Numbered from the stretch's first letter, positions 56,050-64,000 are shown. The stretch is 64,000 nucleotides of DNA from CAZCTC01 sp964501335 (GCA_964501335.1 CAZCTC010000027.1:1-64000), one strand, 5' to 3'. The notes: a model not told the origin generated them from the sequence alone. Translations and numbers: made by a program.

Positions 56050-59000
56050 ACGAAGAAATCAACGGCGCACTGGAAGGGGTTGCCATTATCGGGATGGCGG
56101 GCCGGTTCCCTGGCGCGACCAATGTGGATGCGTACTGGCAAAATCTGGTCAATGGGGTGGAGTCGATCCAGACCTTTACTGAAGAGGAAGTGTTGGCGGC
56201 GGGCACCGATCCTGCGCTGCTGAAGAATCCCAATTATGTGCGGGCGGGCGGGGCGATCGAGGATATCGATCAGTTTGCCGCTTCCTTTTTTGGCTTTACT
56301 CCGCGGGAGGCGCAGATGACGGATCCGCAACAGCGGATCTTTTTGGAGTGTGTCTGGGAGGCCTTGGAGGATGCCGGTTATAATGTTGAGAATTATCCAG
56401 GTCCGATCGGTGTTTATGCCGGCACCAATATAAATTCCTATCTGTTGGATAATATTTATTCCCACCCTGAGTTAATTCAATTGCTGGGGATATACCAGAT
56501 TTCGTTGAACAATGGGGCGGATTTCCTTTGTACCCGGGTTTCGTATAAGTTGAATTTACATGGACCGAGCATGACGGTGCAGACCGGCTGTTCGACGGCA
56601 TTGGTGGCGACCTGTCTCGGCTATCAGGCGCTGTTGAACTATCAGGCCGATATGGTGGTGACCGGTGGGGTCACTGCCTGGGTGGATCAGAAGGCCGGCT
56701 ACTTCTATCAGGAAGGTGGGATCAGCTCTCCCGATGGCCATTGTCGGGCTTTCGATGCGAAGGCGCGCGGGACTGTGATGGGCAACGGTGTGGGGGTGGT
56801 GGTGTTGAAACGGCTGGAAGATGCCGTGGCCGATGGGGATCATATCTACGCGGTGATCCGCGGCGCGGCCATGAATAACGATGGCGCGCACAAGGTGGGG
56901 TATACGGCGCCGAGCGTGGATGGGCAGTCCGAAGTGATCGCGGCGGCGCAGGCGCTGGCCGGGATCGATCCGAATACGATCGAGTATGTGGAGGCGCATG
57001 GTACCGGCACCTTGATGGGCGACCCGATCGAGATTGCGGCGCTGACCCGGGCCTTCCGGTTGCAGACGGACCGCAAACAGTTTTGTGGGATCGGTTCGGT
57101 AAAGACCAACATTGGCCATCTGGATACGGCGGCCGGGGTAGCCGGGCTGATTAAGGCGGCGTTGACGATTGAGCAGGGGGTGATTCCGCCGAGTCTGAAT
57201 TTTGAGACGCCCAATCCCCAGATCGATTTTGCCAACAGTCCTTTTTATGTTGTCGATCGGTTGACTCCCTGGTCGGCAAAGGGCCACCCGCGACGGGCGG
57301 GGGTGAGTGCGTTTGGGATCGGCGGGACAAATGCGCATGTGGTGCTGGAAGAGGCTCCTCCGCATGATCCGTCACCGGCTGCGCGGCCGATCTATCCGCT
57401 GTTGCTTTCGGCGCAGACGCCGACCGCACTGACGGCGATGGGGCCGCGGCTGGCGCGGTGGCTCCAGGAGCATCCGGGGCTGGAGCTGGCCGATGTGGCC
57501 TATACGCTGGCGGTGGGACGCAAGCGGTGTGTGCATCGGCGGGTCATTCCGGCGCGGACGCTGGCGGAGGCGGTGCAGCGGTTAGAGGGGGAGGAGAGCC
57601 GGTATCCAGGCGTGCAGGTGACGGCGGAGCGGGGCGTGGTTTTTATGTTCCCGGGGCAGGGATCTCAGCATGTCAATATGGCACTGGAGACTTACGGGGC
57701 CGAGCCGCTTTTCCAGGAGACCGTGGACCGTTGTTCAAAGCTGCTGGAGCCGCATCTGGGCCGTTCTCTGAAGGCGCTTTTTTATCCGCCGGAGGATGAA
57801 GCGGAAGCGGCGGCTGAGCTGTTGAAGCAGACCTGGCTGACCCAGCCGGCGCTTTTTGTGATCGAGTATGCTCTGGCGGAATTGTGGCGTTCATGGGGAG
57901 TAGAGCCTCAGGCCTGTGTGGGCCATAGTATTGGTGAGTATGTGGCGGCCTGTCTGGCGGGCGTTTTCTCGCTGGCGGATGGGCTGGCGTTGGTGGCGGC
58001 GCGCGGTCGGTTGATGCAGGGGCTGCCGGCGGGAGCGATGCTTTCCGTGCCGTTGTCGGAGGCGGAGCTTCAGCCGTGGTTGGGTGAAGGGCTTTCGCTG
58101 GCGGTGATCAACGGGCCGGCGATGTGCGTCGTTTCGGGGACGTTGGAGGCGGTGGCGGCGTTGGAGCAAAAGCTGATGGAGGAAAAGGTCAGCGTCCGAC
58201 GATTGTTAACTTCACATGCTTTCCATTCGGAGATGATGACGCCGATCCTGGCTGAGTTCAAGGCGTTGGTGGCGCGGGTGAAGTTGCAGGCGCCGGAGCT
58301 GCCGTATCTTTCCAATGTTTCGGGGACGTGGATTACGGAAGCCGAAGCGTGCAGTCCGGCTTATTGGGCGGATCATTTGCGGAAGACGGTGCGCTTTGCG
58401 GACAATGTGGCGGCTCTGGCGGAGCATCCGGAATGGATTTTGCTGGAAGTGGGACCGGGGCAGGCGTTGTTGTCGCTGGTGCGGCGGCAGTTGGGGCGGA
58501 AGTCGGAGCAGCCGGTGGTCGCTTCATTGCCGCATCCGCAGGAGACGCAATCGGATTACGAATTTTTGCTGCAGGCCTGGGGGCAACTCTGGCAGGCGGG
58601 ATTCCAGGTGTCGGGCGAGAAGTTTTTTGCCGGGGAGCAGCGCTATCGCGTGCGGCTGCCGGGCTATCCTTTGGAGCGGCAGCGTTATTGGTTGGAGCCC
58701 CGGCGGCTTCCGACCATGGCGGTCGGGGCCGATTTGCCCGTGGAAGAGGCGGGGGCGGAGGTCGTGCCGGCTCCTCCTGTGGTATCCCGGGCGGTGGCGA
58801 CGCCTTATGTAGCGCCACGCAATGAGGTGGAGCGCACGCTGGCCGCCATCTGGGCTGAGTTGATCGGGGTAGAAGTGGTCGGCATTCACGATAATTTTTT
58901 TGAGCTGGGGGGGGATTCCCTGGCGACGTTGCAGGTAGGCGGGCGGGCCAAGCAGGCGGGGCTGATGCTTTCGCCGCGGCAGATTATGGAACGGCCGACT

Positions 59001-60104
59001 ATTGCGCAACTGGCGGAGGTGTTGGGGCCGCTGGAAAAAGCGACGGCTGCCGCAGCTGCCGTTTCGCGTTTCCTGACGCGGCCGGCAGTGAGTGCGCTGC
59101 ATCCCAATCTGGTGCCGTTGCAGACGGGTGGGGAGCGGCCGCCGCTCTTCCTGGTCCATCCGGCCAACGGCGATCCGACGGTTTATCGGACGCTGGCGCG
59201 TTATCTGGGCGCGGATCAGCCGGTGTATGGGTTGATCGCGAGCGGATTGTATGACGATGCGCCGGTTACTTCGCAGTTGCGGTTGATGGCCGCCATTTAC
59301 AACGATGCGATTCAAACGATCCAGCCGACGGGGCCCTACTGGTTGGGCGGCTGGTCGGCGGGCGGGGTTGTGGCTTTCGAGATGGCGGCGCAGTTGCGCG
59401 GCCGGAATCTTCCGGTAGACTTCTTAGGGCTGATCGATGCCGGGATGGTGAACGATCAGCAGAACCGGTTGCGGCTGGCGCATGGGCTGTTGCAGAGCAA
59501 TAGCTGGCTGGCGCGGTTGTACAAGAGCGGCAAGCTGGGCAAGATGGTTTTCTACCGCAATCTGGATGCGATGTGGCAGAATCAGCGTGGTGAGATTATG
59601 AAGCGGATCGAGGGCCCCAATCGTACTGCGGTGGTGATGATGTATGTGAGCTGGTTTGAACAGGAGCAAGGGGTGGCGCTGGGGCTGAACCCGGAGGCGT
59701 TGGTGGAACTTTCCCTGGAGGACCAACTGGCGCAGGTGGCGGCCCGGATGCAGGCGGTGGGGATAGCGCAACCGGAGGCCTATCTGGCCGGAATTCGACG
59801 CTGGGTTAAGGTCACCTTGACGAACAGTGCGATGATCGATGCTTACGCGCCGGATCTCTATGAAGGGGCGATGACTTTCTTCCGACCGGAAGGGTTTGGC
59901 CCGGATGAGCCGGCGGTGTCGGTGGATTTTGTGGATGAGACGCGGGGATGGGCGGCTTATTGTCGCGTGGCGCCGGAAGTGTTTGTTGTCCCGGGACACC
60001 ATTATGTGATGGTAGAAGAACCGCATGTGCGGGGGTTGGCAGAAAAATTGCGAGCGGCGTTGGATCAAACATTGGCGACGGCCGCGGGAGGACGTCAGGC
60101 ATGA
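56046..60104 (+). CDS. Terminal PKS module (KS-AT-ACP-TE)
   Basis: The 1352-residue protein overlaps the NRPS stop by four bases (ATGA). The KS (about 10-435) has Cys182 in QTGCSTALV, EAHGTGTLMGDP and NIGHLDTAAG. The AT (about 535-840) has Ser628 in GHSIGEYVAA and HAFHS (His724), a malonyl-type signature. The ACP (about 920-1000) has FFELGGDSLATL with Ser958. The thioesterase (about 1040-1340) has GGWSAGGVVAFEM (Ser1104) and GHHYVMVEEPHV near the end. There is no KR, DH or ER, so the last amino acid is extended by one malonate and left as a gamma-amino-beta-keto thioester. The TE could hydrolyse it or close it to a five-membered pyrrolinone/tetramate-like ring. Which one cannot be told from sequence. 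Confidence 0.94.
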   Translation: MNEEINGALEGVAIIGMAGRFPGATNVDAYWQNLVNGVESIQTFTEEEVLAAGTDPALLKNPNYVRAGGAIEDIDQFAASFFGFTPREAQMTDPQQRIFLECVWEALEDAGYNVENYPGPIGVYAGTNINSYLLDNIYSHPELIQLLGIYQISLNNGADFLCTRVSYKLNLHGPSMTVQTGCSTALVATCLGYQALLNYQADMVVTGGVTAWVDQKAGYFYQEGGISSPDGHCRAFDAKARGTVMGNGVGVVVLKRLEDAVADGDHIYAVIRGAAMNNDGAHKVGYTAPSVDGQSEVIAAAQALAGIDPNTIEYVEAHGTGTLMGDPIEIAALTRAFRLQTDRKQFCGIGSVKTNIGHLDTAAGVAGLIKAALTIEQGVIPPSLNFETPNPQIDFANSPFYVVDRLTPWSAKGHPRRAGVSAFGIGGTNAHVVLEEAPPHDPSPAARPIYPLLLSAQTPTALTAMGPRLARWLQEHPGLELADVAYTLAVGRKRCVHRRVIPARTLAEAVQRLEGEESRYPGVQVTAERGVVFMFPGQGSQHVNMALETYGAEPLFQETVDRCSKLLEPHLGRSLKALFYPPEDEAEAAAELLKQTWLTQPALFVIEYALAELWRSWGVEPQACVGHSIGEYVAACLAGVFSLADGLALVAARGRLMQGLPAGAMLSVPLSEAELQPWLGEGLSLAVINGPAMCVVSGTLEAVAALEQKLMEEKVSVRRLLTSHAFHSEMMTPILAEFKALVARVKLQAPELPYLSNVSGTWITEAEACSPAYWADHLRKTVRFADNVAALAEHPEWILLEVGPGQALLSLVRRQLGRKSEQPVVASLPHPQETQSDYEFLLQAWGQLWQAGFQVSGEKFFAGEQRYRVRLPGYPLERQRYWLEPRRLPTMAVGADLPVEEAGAEVVPAPPVVSRAVATPYVAPRNEVERTLAAIWAELIGVEVVGIHDNFFELGGDSLATLQVGGRAKQAGLMLSPRQIMERPTIAQLAEVLGPLEKATAAAAAVSRFLTRPAVSALHPNLVPLQTGGERPPLFLVHPANGDPTVYRTLARYLGADQPVYGLIASGLYDDAPVTSQLRLMAAIYNDAIQTIQPTGPYWLGGWSAGGVVAFEMAAQLRGRNLPVDFLGLIDAGMVNDQQNRLRLAHGLLQSNSWLARLYKSGKLGKMVFYRNLDAMWQNQRGEIMKRIEGPNRTAVVMMYVSWFEQEQGVALGLNPEALVELSLEDQLAQVAARMQAVGIAQPEAYLAGIRRWVKVTLTNSAMIDAYAPDLYEGAMTFFRPEGFGPDEPAVSVDFVDETRGWAAYCRVAPEVFVVPGHHYVMVEEPHVRGLAEKLRAALDQTLATAAGGRQA

Positions 60105-60856
60105 TGACTGAAGTGTGGATTGCGCATCGAAAGCCGCAACTTGAGGCCCGGCTGCGGTTGTTTTGTTTTCCCTGTGCGGGGGGGAGTGCCATTGCTTATC
60201 GGCCCTTTGTGGACGATTTGGCGGAGGTAGCCGATGTCTGTCCGGTAGAGTTGCCGGGGCATGGGATACGATATAGCGAGCGCATGCTGGTGACGCAAAT
60301 GGCGGAGCTGGTGGAGATGCTGGCGATGGGGCTGGCGCTTGAAATGGAGGAAGGGCCGTTTGCTTTTTTCGGACATAGTATGGGGGCCGAAGTGGCGTTT
60401 GAGCTGGCGCGCTGGCTGCGGCGGGAAGGAATCCCGGGGCCGGTTTATCTGTTTGCGTCGTCGCATCGGGCGCCGCAGTTGCCTAATCCCGAGGCGACGC
60501 GTCATTTGTTAGCCGATCCGGAACTGGCGGAGTACATGAAGGAATTAGGGGGAACGCCGCCGGAAATTCTGGCGCATCCCGAATTTTTGGATATGTTGTT
60601 GCCGTTGTTACGGGCCGATTTGACTTTATTGAATACTTATGTGTATTATGAGGAGCCGCCGTTGGAGGTTCCGATTCTGGCTCTGGGCGGGACCGGTGAC
60701 CGGATGCTGACGCGAAATCAATTGGAACCCTGGAAGGTTCAGACGACAGGGGATTTTGGGGTGCAAATGTTCCCTGGCGGCCATTTTTACCTGAACGGGT
60801 CTCACCCGATGTTAATGGAACGGATACGGCGAGTTCTGGAACAGGTAAAACTATAA
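60101..60856 (+). CDS. Type II thioesterase of the assembly line
   Basis: The 251-residue protein is a stand-alone alpha/beta hydrolase of the GrsT/SrfAD type, which removes mis-primed or stalled acyl groups from carrier domains. Motifs: LRLFCFPCAGGSAIAYRPF, VELPGHGIRYSE, Ser93 in FFGHSMGAEVAFEL, and His228 in FPGGHFYLN. ATG 60101 overlaps the PKS stop, with GGGAGG upstream, so it is translationally coupled. Longer upstream frames overlap the PKS end and are not needed. It supports a functional assembly line. Confidence 0.93.
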   Translation: MMTEVWIAHRKPQLEARLRLFCFPCAGGSAIAYRPFVDDLAEVADVCPVELPGHGIRYSERMLVTQMAELVEMLAMGLALEMEEGPFAFFGHSMGAEVAFELARWLRREGIPGPVYLFASSHRAPQLPNPEATRHLLADPELAEYMKELGGTPPEILAHPEFLDMLLPLLRADLTLLNTYVYYEEPPLEVPILALGGTGDRMLTRNQLEPWKVQTTGDFGVQMFPGGHFYLNGSHPMLMERIRRVLEQVKL

Positions 60857-60872
60857 CGATGAGGTGAGCGGC

Positions 60873-61619
60873 GTGATCAAAGGCGGGAGTGCGGAATTGC
60901 CTCCTTTGACGGTAGGAACCGTGCAGGTATGGCAGCTGCGGTTGGACGAAGTCGGCACTTATGAGGCGGTGCTGATGCCGTTGTTGACCGCGGAGGAATG
61001 TCAGCGCGCCTGGCGGTTTCATTTCGCGCGGGATCGGCAGACTTTTGTGGGGACGCGGGCGGTGTTACGGATTTTGTTGGGGGCCTATTTGGGTCAGGAT
61101 CCGGCAAAGATCCAATTTCATTATGGAGCCTGGGGCAAGCCGATCCTGGTACCGGAGGAAAATGTCAAAGGGGTGGAGTTCAATGTTTCGCATTCGCATG
61201 GGCTGGCGCTGCTGGCCTTTCATCGGGAGCAGGCGGTGGGGGTGGATGTTGAGATGATCCGGGCGGACCTGGATCTGGAAGAGATGGCGGTACGGTTTTT
61301 CTCAACGCGCGAGGTGACCCGGCTGCGGATGTTGCCGGTGGAGGAGCGGACGGCGGCCTTTTTTCGTTGCTGGACGCGCAAAGAGGCTTTTTTGAAGGCC
61401 TGTGGTACGGGGCTGGCGCTGTCGCTTTCCCGGTTTTCGGTCTCGCTGGAAGTGGATCGTGCGGAGTTGCTGGAAGCGGTAGACCGGCCGGAGGAAGTCG
61501 CGCGGTGGAAACTGGTTCCATTGTCCGTCGGTGGGGAGTATGCGGCGGCGTTGGCGGTGGCGGCAGAGACGGTGCCTCAGGTGGTGATGCAGTCGTGGGA
61601 GTGGCCGGGACGGTTCTGA
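60873..61619 (+). CDS. Sfp-type 4'-phosphopantetheinyl transferase
   Basis: The protein has about 248 residues. It converts apo carrier domains to holo form by adding phosphopantetheine from CoA, and is needed by all ACP and PCP domains of the cluster. Motifs: FNVSHSHGLALLAF, the Mg-binding GVDVEMI, and FFRCWTRKEAFLKACGTGL (the W-x2-KEA-x2-K core). I choose GTG 60873, five bases after GAGGTGA. Another GTG at 60864 overlaps that site and adds three residues. It lies just after the thioesterase gene and ends the biosynthetic block before a repeat element. Confidence 0.93.
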   Translation: MIKGGSAELPPLTVGTVQVWQLRLDEVGTYEAVLMPLLTAEECQRAWRFHFARDRQTFVGTRAVLRILLGAYLGQDPAKIQFHYGAWGKPILVPEENVKGVEFNVSHSHGLALLAFHREQAVGVDVEMIRADLDLEEMAVRFFSTREVTRLRMLPVEERTAAFFRCWTRKEAFLKACGTGLALSLSRFSVSLEVDRAELLEAVDRPEEVARWKLVPLSVGGEYAAALAVAAETVPQVVMQSWEWPGRF

Positions 61620-61732
61620 GAAGGGCTATGTTTTGGTGCACATTCTGATGCGCACCAAAACATAAACAAAAAACTCTCTCTGCCTGCTTCGCACAGCGCG
61701 GCGAATCTTATGGGGAAAGTGACAGGTGCGGG
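61619..61732 (+). repeat. Two-hairpin intergenic repeat
   Basis: Family member beginning right at the phosphopantetheinyl transferase stop. The hairpin at 61628-61663 (core TGGTGCACAT against ATGCGCACC) has one mismatch. The ACTCTCTCTGCC, CGCGGCGAATCTTATGGGGAAAG and GTGCGGG parts follow. Confidence 0.8.
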
Positions 61733-61745
61733 TGATTTTTCAAGC

Positions 61746-61842
61746 AGGTGCAACGCACTCCGATTTTGCAAGGATCGCGCATTTGCTTCAACGTTGAGCT
61801 GTTTGAATCGGTGGTTCTATGGATAGAAAGTGCGTCGCACCT
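61746..61842. repeat. Short inverted-repeat element upstream of the glycosyltransferase
   Basis: AGGTGCAACGCACT (61746-61759) and AGTGCGTCGCACCT (61829-61842) are inverted copies with one mismatch, about 70 bases apart, and each is itself partly palindromic. The bounded piece of 97 bp could be a miniature mobile element or a regulatory site. Nothing inside it is recognisable. Confidence 0.5.
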
Positions 61843-61876
61843 TAGGATAGTTTATTTTCAAGATAGTGAGGACAGT

Positions 61877-63172
61877 GTGAGCGACGGAAAGCTACGGGTT
61901 TTATTGACGACTCAACCAGGGACGGGGCATTTGCGGCCGTTGATGCCGTTGGCGCAGGCTTTGCAGACGGCCGGGCATACGGTGGCGGTGGCCTGTGCGC
62001 CTTCGTTTGCGCGGTGGGTGGTAGCGGCCGGGTTGGAGGCGATTCCGGCGGGATTAGATTGGTTGGAGTCGGAGCCGGAGCTGGCTTTTCCGGAGATGGC
62101 GGCGATGTCGCCAGCGGAGCGAGATGAGATGTTGACGGAGATTTTCACGGATATCTCGGCCAATCAGATGACCTATGATTTGTTGGAGTGCTGTCCTCAA
62201 TGGAAACCCGACCTGTTGGTACGGGACTATTCGGAGTATGGGGCCTGTCTGGCCGGCGAGATTCTGGATATCCCGCATGCGGTGGTGGGGTTAGGGCTCT
62301 ATATTCCCAATTACATTACCCGCCTTTCCATGGAGAAGCCGCTGGCTTATTTGCGGAGTGCGTATGGATTGCCGCCGCATCCGGCGATGGAGATGTTGAC
62401 CCGTTATCTCTATCTTTCTCTGGTGCCGCGCAGTTTTCAGTTTCCGGAGTATCCCATGCCGCCGGTGTTGCATTCGGTGCGGTTTCCGGAGCCGGAGAGC
62501 GGTGGGGCGGCGGTTTTGCCGGAGTGGGTGGCGACGTTGCCGAAGCAGCCGACCGTCTATGTGAGCATGGGAACTGTTTTCAATCGGGCGCCGGAGATTT
62601 TTCGGGAGATTCTGGATGGGTTGCAGGATGAGCCTTTGAATTTGATCCTGACGATCGGGCGGAATCAGGACCCGGCGCAATTTGGGAAGCGGCCGGCGAA
62701 TGTTCATATTGAGCAGTTTATTCCGCAGGCGGCGTTAATGCCCTATTGCGATCTGGTGATCACGCATGGGGGGATCAATACGATTTTGATTGGGTTGGGG
62801 TATGGATTGCCGCTGGTGGTGATTCCTTTGGTGGGCCATCAGTTGCAGAATGTGGTGCGCTGTAAGGCGTTGGGCGTAGGGATTCCCTTGCTGCCGCGGG
62901 AGCAGGGGCTGGTATTGGATGCGGCGACAGTGGCGGCCCAGGGGCCGGAGGCCACGCAAAGTGCGGCGCAGGCATTGTTTGGGGACGATTCTGCGACCTT
63001 CAATGCGGCGAGCGTGCGGGAGACGGTCCGGACGCTGTTGGGGACGTCCAGCTATCGGGCGGCGGCGCAGCGATTGCAGGCGGAAATGGCGGTTTTGCCG
63101 GGACCGGAGTATGCAGTGGCGTTACTGGAGCGATTGGCCCGGGAACGGGGCCCAGTGACGGGGGAAGGGTAG
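61877..63172 (+). CDS. GT1-family (MGT/UGT-like) glycosyltransferase
   Basis: The 431-residue glycosyltransferase has the GT-B fold. The N-terminal acceptor half has LRVLLTTQPGTGHLRPLMPL and AGHTVAVACAPSFARWV. The C-terminal nucleotide-sugar half has PTVYVSMGTVFNRAPEIF, FIPQAALMPYCDLVITHGG (the HGG-x-N donor motif), and GLPLVVIPLVGHQLQN. Enzymes of this type attach deoxy or amino sugars to secondary metabolites in the cytoplasm. I choose GTG 61877 after GTGAGGAC, which puts the first beta strand at the N-terminus as in the family. An earlier GTG at 61748 would add 43 residues encoded by the inverted-repeat element. It lies between the PPTase and the sugar ketoisomerase genes, so it probably glycosylates the lipopeptide. 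Confidence 0.88.
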   Translation: MSDGKLRVLLTTQPGTGHLRPLMPLAQALQTAGHTVAVACAPSFARWVVAAGLEAIPAGLDWLESEPELAFPEMAAMSPAERDEMLTEIFTDISANQMTYDLLECCPQWKPDLLVRDYSEYGACLAGEILDIPHAVVGLGLYIPNYITRLSMEKPLAYLRSAYGLPPHPAMEMLTRYLYLSLVPRSFQFPEYPMPPVLHSVRFPEPESGGAAVLPEWVATLPKQPTVYVSMGTVFNRAPEIFREILDGLQDEPLNLILTIGRNQDPAQFGKRPANVHIEQFIPQAALMPYCDLVITHGGINTILIGLGYGLPLVVIPLVGHQLQNVVRCKALGVGIPLLPREQGLVLDAATVAAQGPEATQSAAQALFGDDSATFNAASVRETVRTLLGTSSYRAAAQRLQAEMAVLPGPEYAVALLERLARERGPVTGEG

Positions 63173-63203
63173 CGGGATTATTTTTAAGGTGAAGGGAACT
63201 ACG

Positions 63204-63623
63204 ATGAGCGCATTAAGCCAGGTGACCTGGATCGATTTGCCTTCGGTGGTGGATGAACGGGGGGTCTTGACTGTGATTGAGAGTGCGCAAAGTATTCCGT
63301 TTGAAATCAAGCGGGTTTTCTTTATGCATCATATCACCCAGGATCGGGGTGGCCATGCGCATATGGATACGCAGGAAATGGTCATTGCTGCTCACGGTTC
63401 GTTTTTTATTGAAGCGACTGATGGCGAGCGGAGTGAGACCTATTTAATGGATAATCCTCAGCGGGCCCTGTTTATTCCGCCTATGGTTTTCATTCGGTTG
63501 TATCAATTCTCGCCGGGGGCGGTCTGTCTGGCGTTGACTGATACGCATTACGATATCAAGCGTTCTTATCGCAGTTGGGAAGCTTATCTGGAGGCGATCG
63601 GAAAAACTAATCCTACCATATAG
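63204..63623 (+). CDS. WxcM/FdtA-like sugar 3,4-ketoisomerase (paralog 1)
   Basis: The 139-residue cupin resembles FdtA/QdtA, which convert dTDP-4-keto-6-deoxyglucose to the 3-keto isomer used for 3-amino-3,6-dideoxyhexoses. Motifs: VTWIDLPSVVDERGVLTVIE, KRVFFMHHITQDRGGHAHMD (the paired catalytic histidines of RG-x-HAH), NPQRALFIPPMVFIRLYQFS and CLALTDTHYDIKRSY. ATG 63204 follows AAGGGAA, and a GTG at 63189 lies inside the ribosome site. The gene starts 31 bases after the glycosyltransferase. The matching C3 transaminase (FdtB/QdtB) is not in the window and may lie beyond its end. Confidence 0.88.
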   Translation: MSALSQVTWIDLPSVVDERGVLTVIESAQSIPFEIKRVFFMHHITQDRGGHAHMDTQEMVIAAHGSFFIEATDGERSETYLMDNPQRALFIPPMVFIRLYQFSPGAVCLALTDTHYDIKRSYRSWEAYLEAIGKTNPTI

Positions 63624-63675
63624 AGGCAGGGGCGGCTTTCTCCGCGCCATCTTACAATTATTGAGAAGGTGGAGG

Positions 63676-64000
63676 ATGGAGATTCTGGATCAGGTGCGAT
63701 GGATCGATTTGCCGTGGACGGTTGAAGAGGGCGGGATGATCACTTCCCTGGAAAGCGAGCAAGCGATCCCTTTTAAAATTCAGCGGGTGTATTATATGCA
63801 CCATGTCAGTGAGGAACGCGGCGGGCATGCTCACATTGATACCGATCAGGTGGTGGTGGCTGCGGCGGGGAGTTTTTCGGTGGATCTGTCGGATGGGGAA
63901 CGGACCGTGACCTTTGTGCTGGACGATCCGACCCGGGGGTTGTATATGCCGCGGCTGGTTTTTAACTGGCTGTATGGTTTTTCGGCGGAGGCCGTGTGTC
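63676..64000 (+). CDS. WxcM/FdtA-like sugar 3,4-ketoisomerase (paralog 2, cut by window end)
   Basis: The frame runs 108 codons to the end of the window without a stop. It parallels the preceding gene: VRWIDLPWTVEEGGMITSLE, QRVYYMHHVSEERGGHAHID, VVVAAAGSFSVDLSDGE and GLYMPRLVFNWLYGFS. The catalytic HAH pair is present. The first residues (MEILDQ) follow GAAGGTGGAGG. Two tandem ketoisomerases are unusual. They may have diverged in substrate, or may act as a heterodimer (inference). Confidence 0.85.
   Translation, partial: MEILDQVRWIDLPWTVEEGGMITSLESEQAIPFKIQRVYYMHHVSEERGGHAHIDTDQVVVAAAGSFSVDLSDGERTVTFVLDDPTRGLYMPRLVFNWLYGFSAEAVC

Noticed and set aside
61748..61876. 43-residue N-terminal extension of the glycosyltransferase
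   Set aside because: It is encoded by the inverted-repeat element, lacks a ribosome site, and precedes the first conserved strand. GTG 61877 has a good site.

Overview
The window looks like a chromosomal segment of a Chloroflexota bacterium (Anaerolineae/Caldilineae-like). This is inferred from protein style, not from a marker gene. Secreted proteins end in LYLPIVARN-type or LPETG-type tails, a beta-helix protein opens with the DGIC...CNLRAAV signature common in that phylum, and the intergenic DNA is packed with hairpin repeats. The sequence is GC-rich, promoters read TTGACA-16-TATAAT, and Shine-Dalgarno sites are clear. No tRNA, rRNA, CRISPR array or transposase gene was found.

Left part (1-27.7 kb): an ordinary mosaic of mostly single genes. 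In order: an LRR-ankyrin protein, a DUF3592-like membrane protein, an LPETG-anchored DNRLRE-type protein, a 1429-residue secreted protein, a secreted beta-helix protein, uvrA with a consensus promoter and a GAAC-N4-GTTC SOS-type box, two paralogous membrane proteins, OsmC, a glycosidase-fold lipoprotein, two tandem TPR-type paralogs of unknown function, a YcxB-like protein, an ICMT-type methyltransferase, a GMC-type oxidoreductase, a class V aminotransferase fused to a degenerate second copy of its own fold, a coupled 73-residue protein, and a Rieske-like protein lacking one histidine ligand. Between these genes lies a family of about 18 copies of a two-hairpin repeat. Its stem sequences vary by paired changes while the flanks stay constant.

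Right part (27.7-64 kb): a hybrid polyketide/non-ribosomal peptide cluster. On the minus strand, a one-module NRPS (A-PCP-linker-condensation-like) is followed by wecD-like and wecE-like amino-sugar genes. A divergent control region (33137-33693) holds a perfect plus-strand promoter and a minus-strand promoter whose -10 box lies inside a 9-4-9 palindrome. On the plus strand the assembly line reads FAAL-ACP-KS-AT-DH-ER-KR-ACP, then C-A-PCP-E, two small membrane proteins, C-A-PCP-E, C-A-PCP, and KS-AT-ACP-TE. It is followed by a type II thioesterase, an Sfp-type phosphopantetheinyl transferase, a GT1-type glycosyltransferase and two tandem sugar 3,4-ketoisomerases, the second cut by the window end.

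The predicted logic is as follows. A free fatty acid is adenylated and loaded, extended by one fully reduced C2 unit, and condensed with three amino acids, the first two epimerised to D. The first pocket resembles aromatic-residue codes and the second a Val code. The chain then gains one unreduced malonate unit and is released. A deoxy-amino sugar is probably attached. The product is therefore predicted to be a glycosylated lipotripeptide with a beta-keto or pyrrolinone terminus. I do not recognise this cluster as one that makes a known compound.
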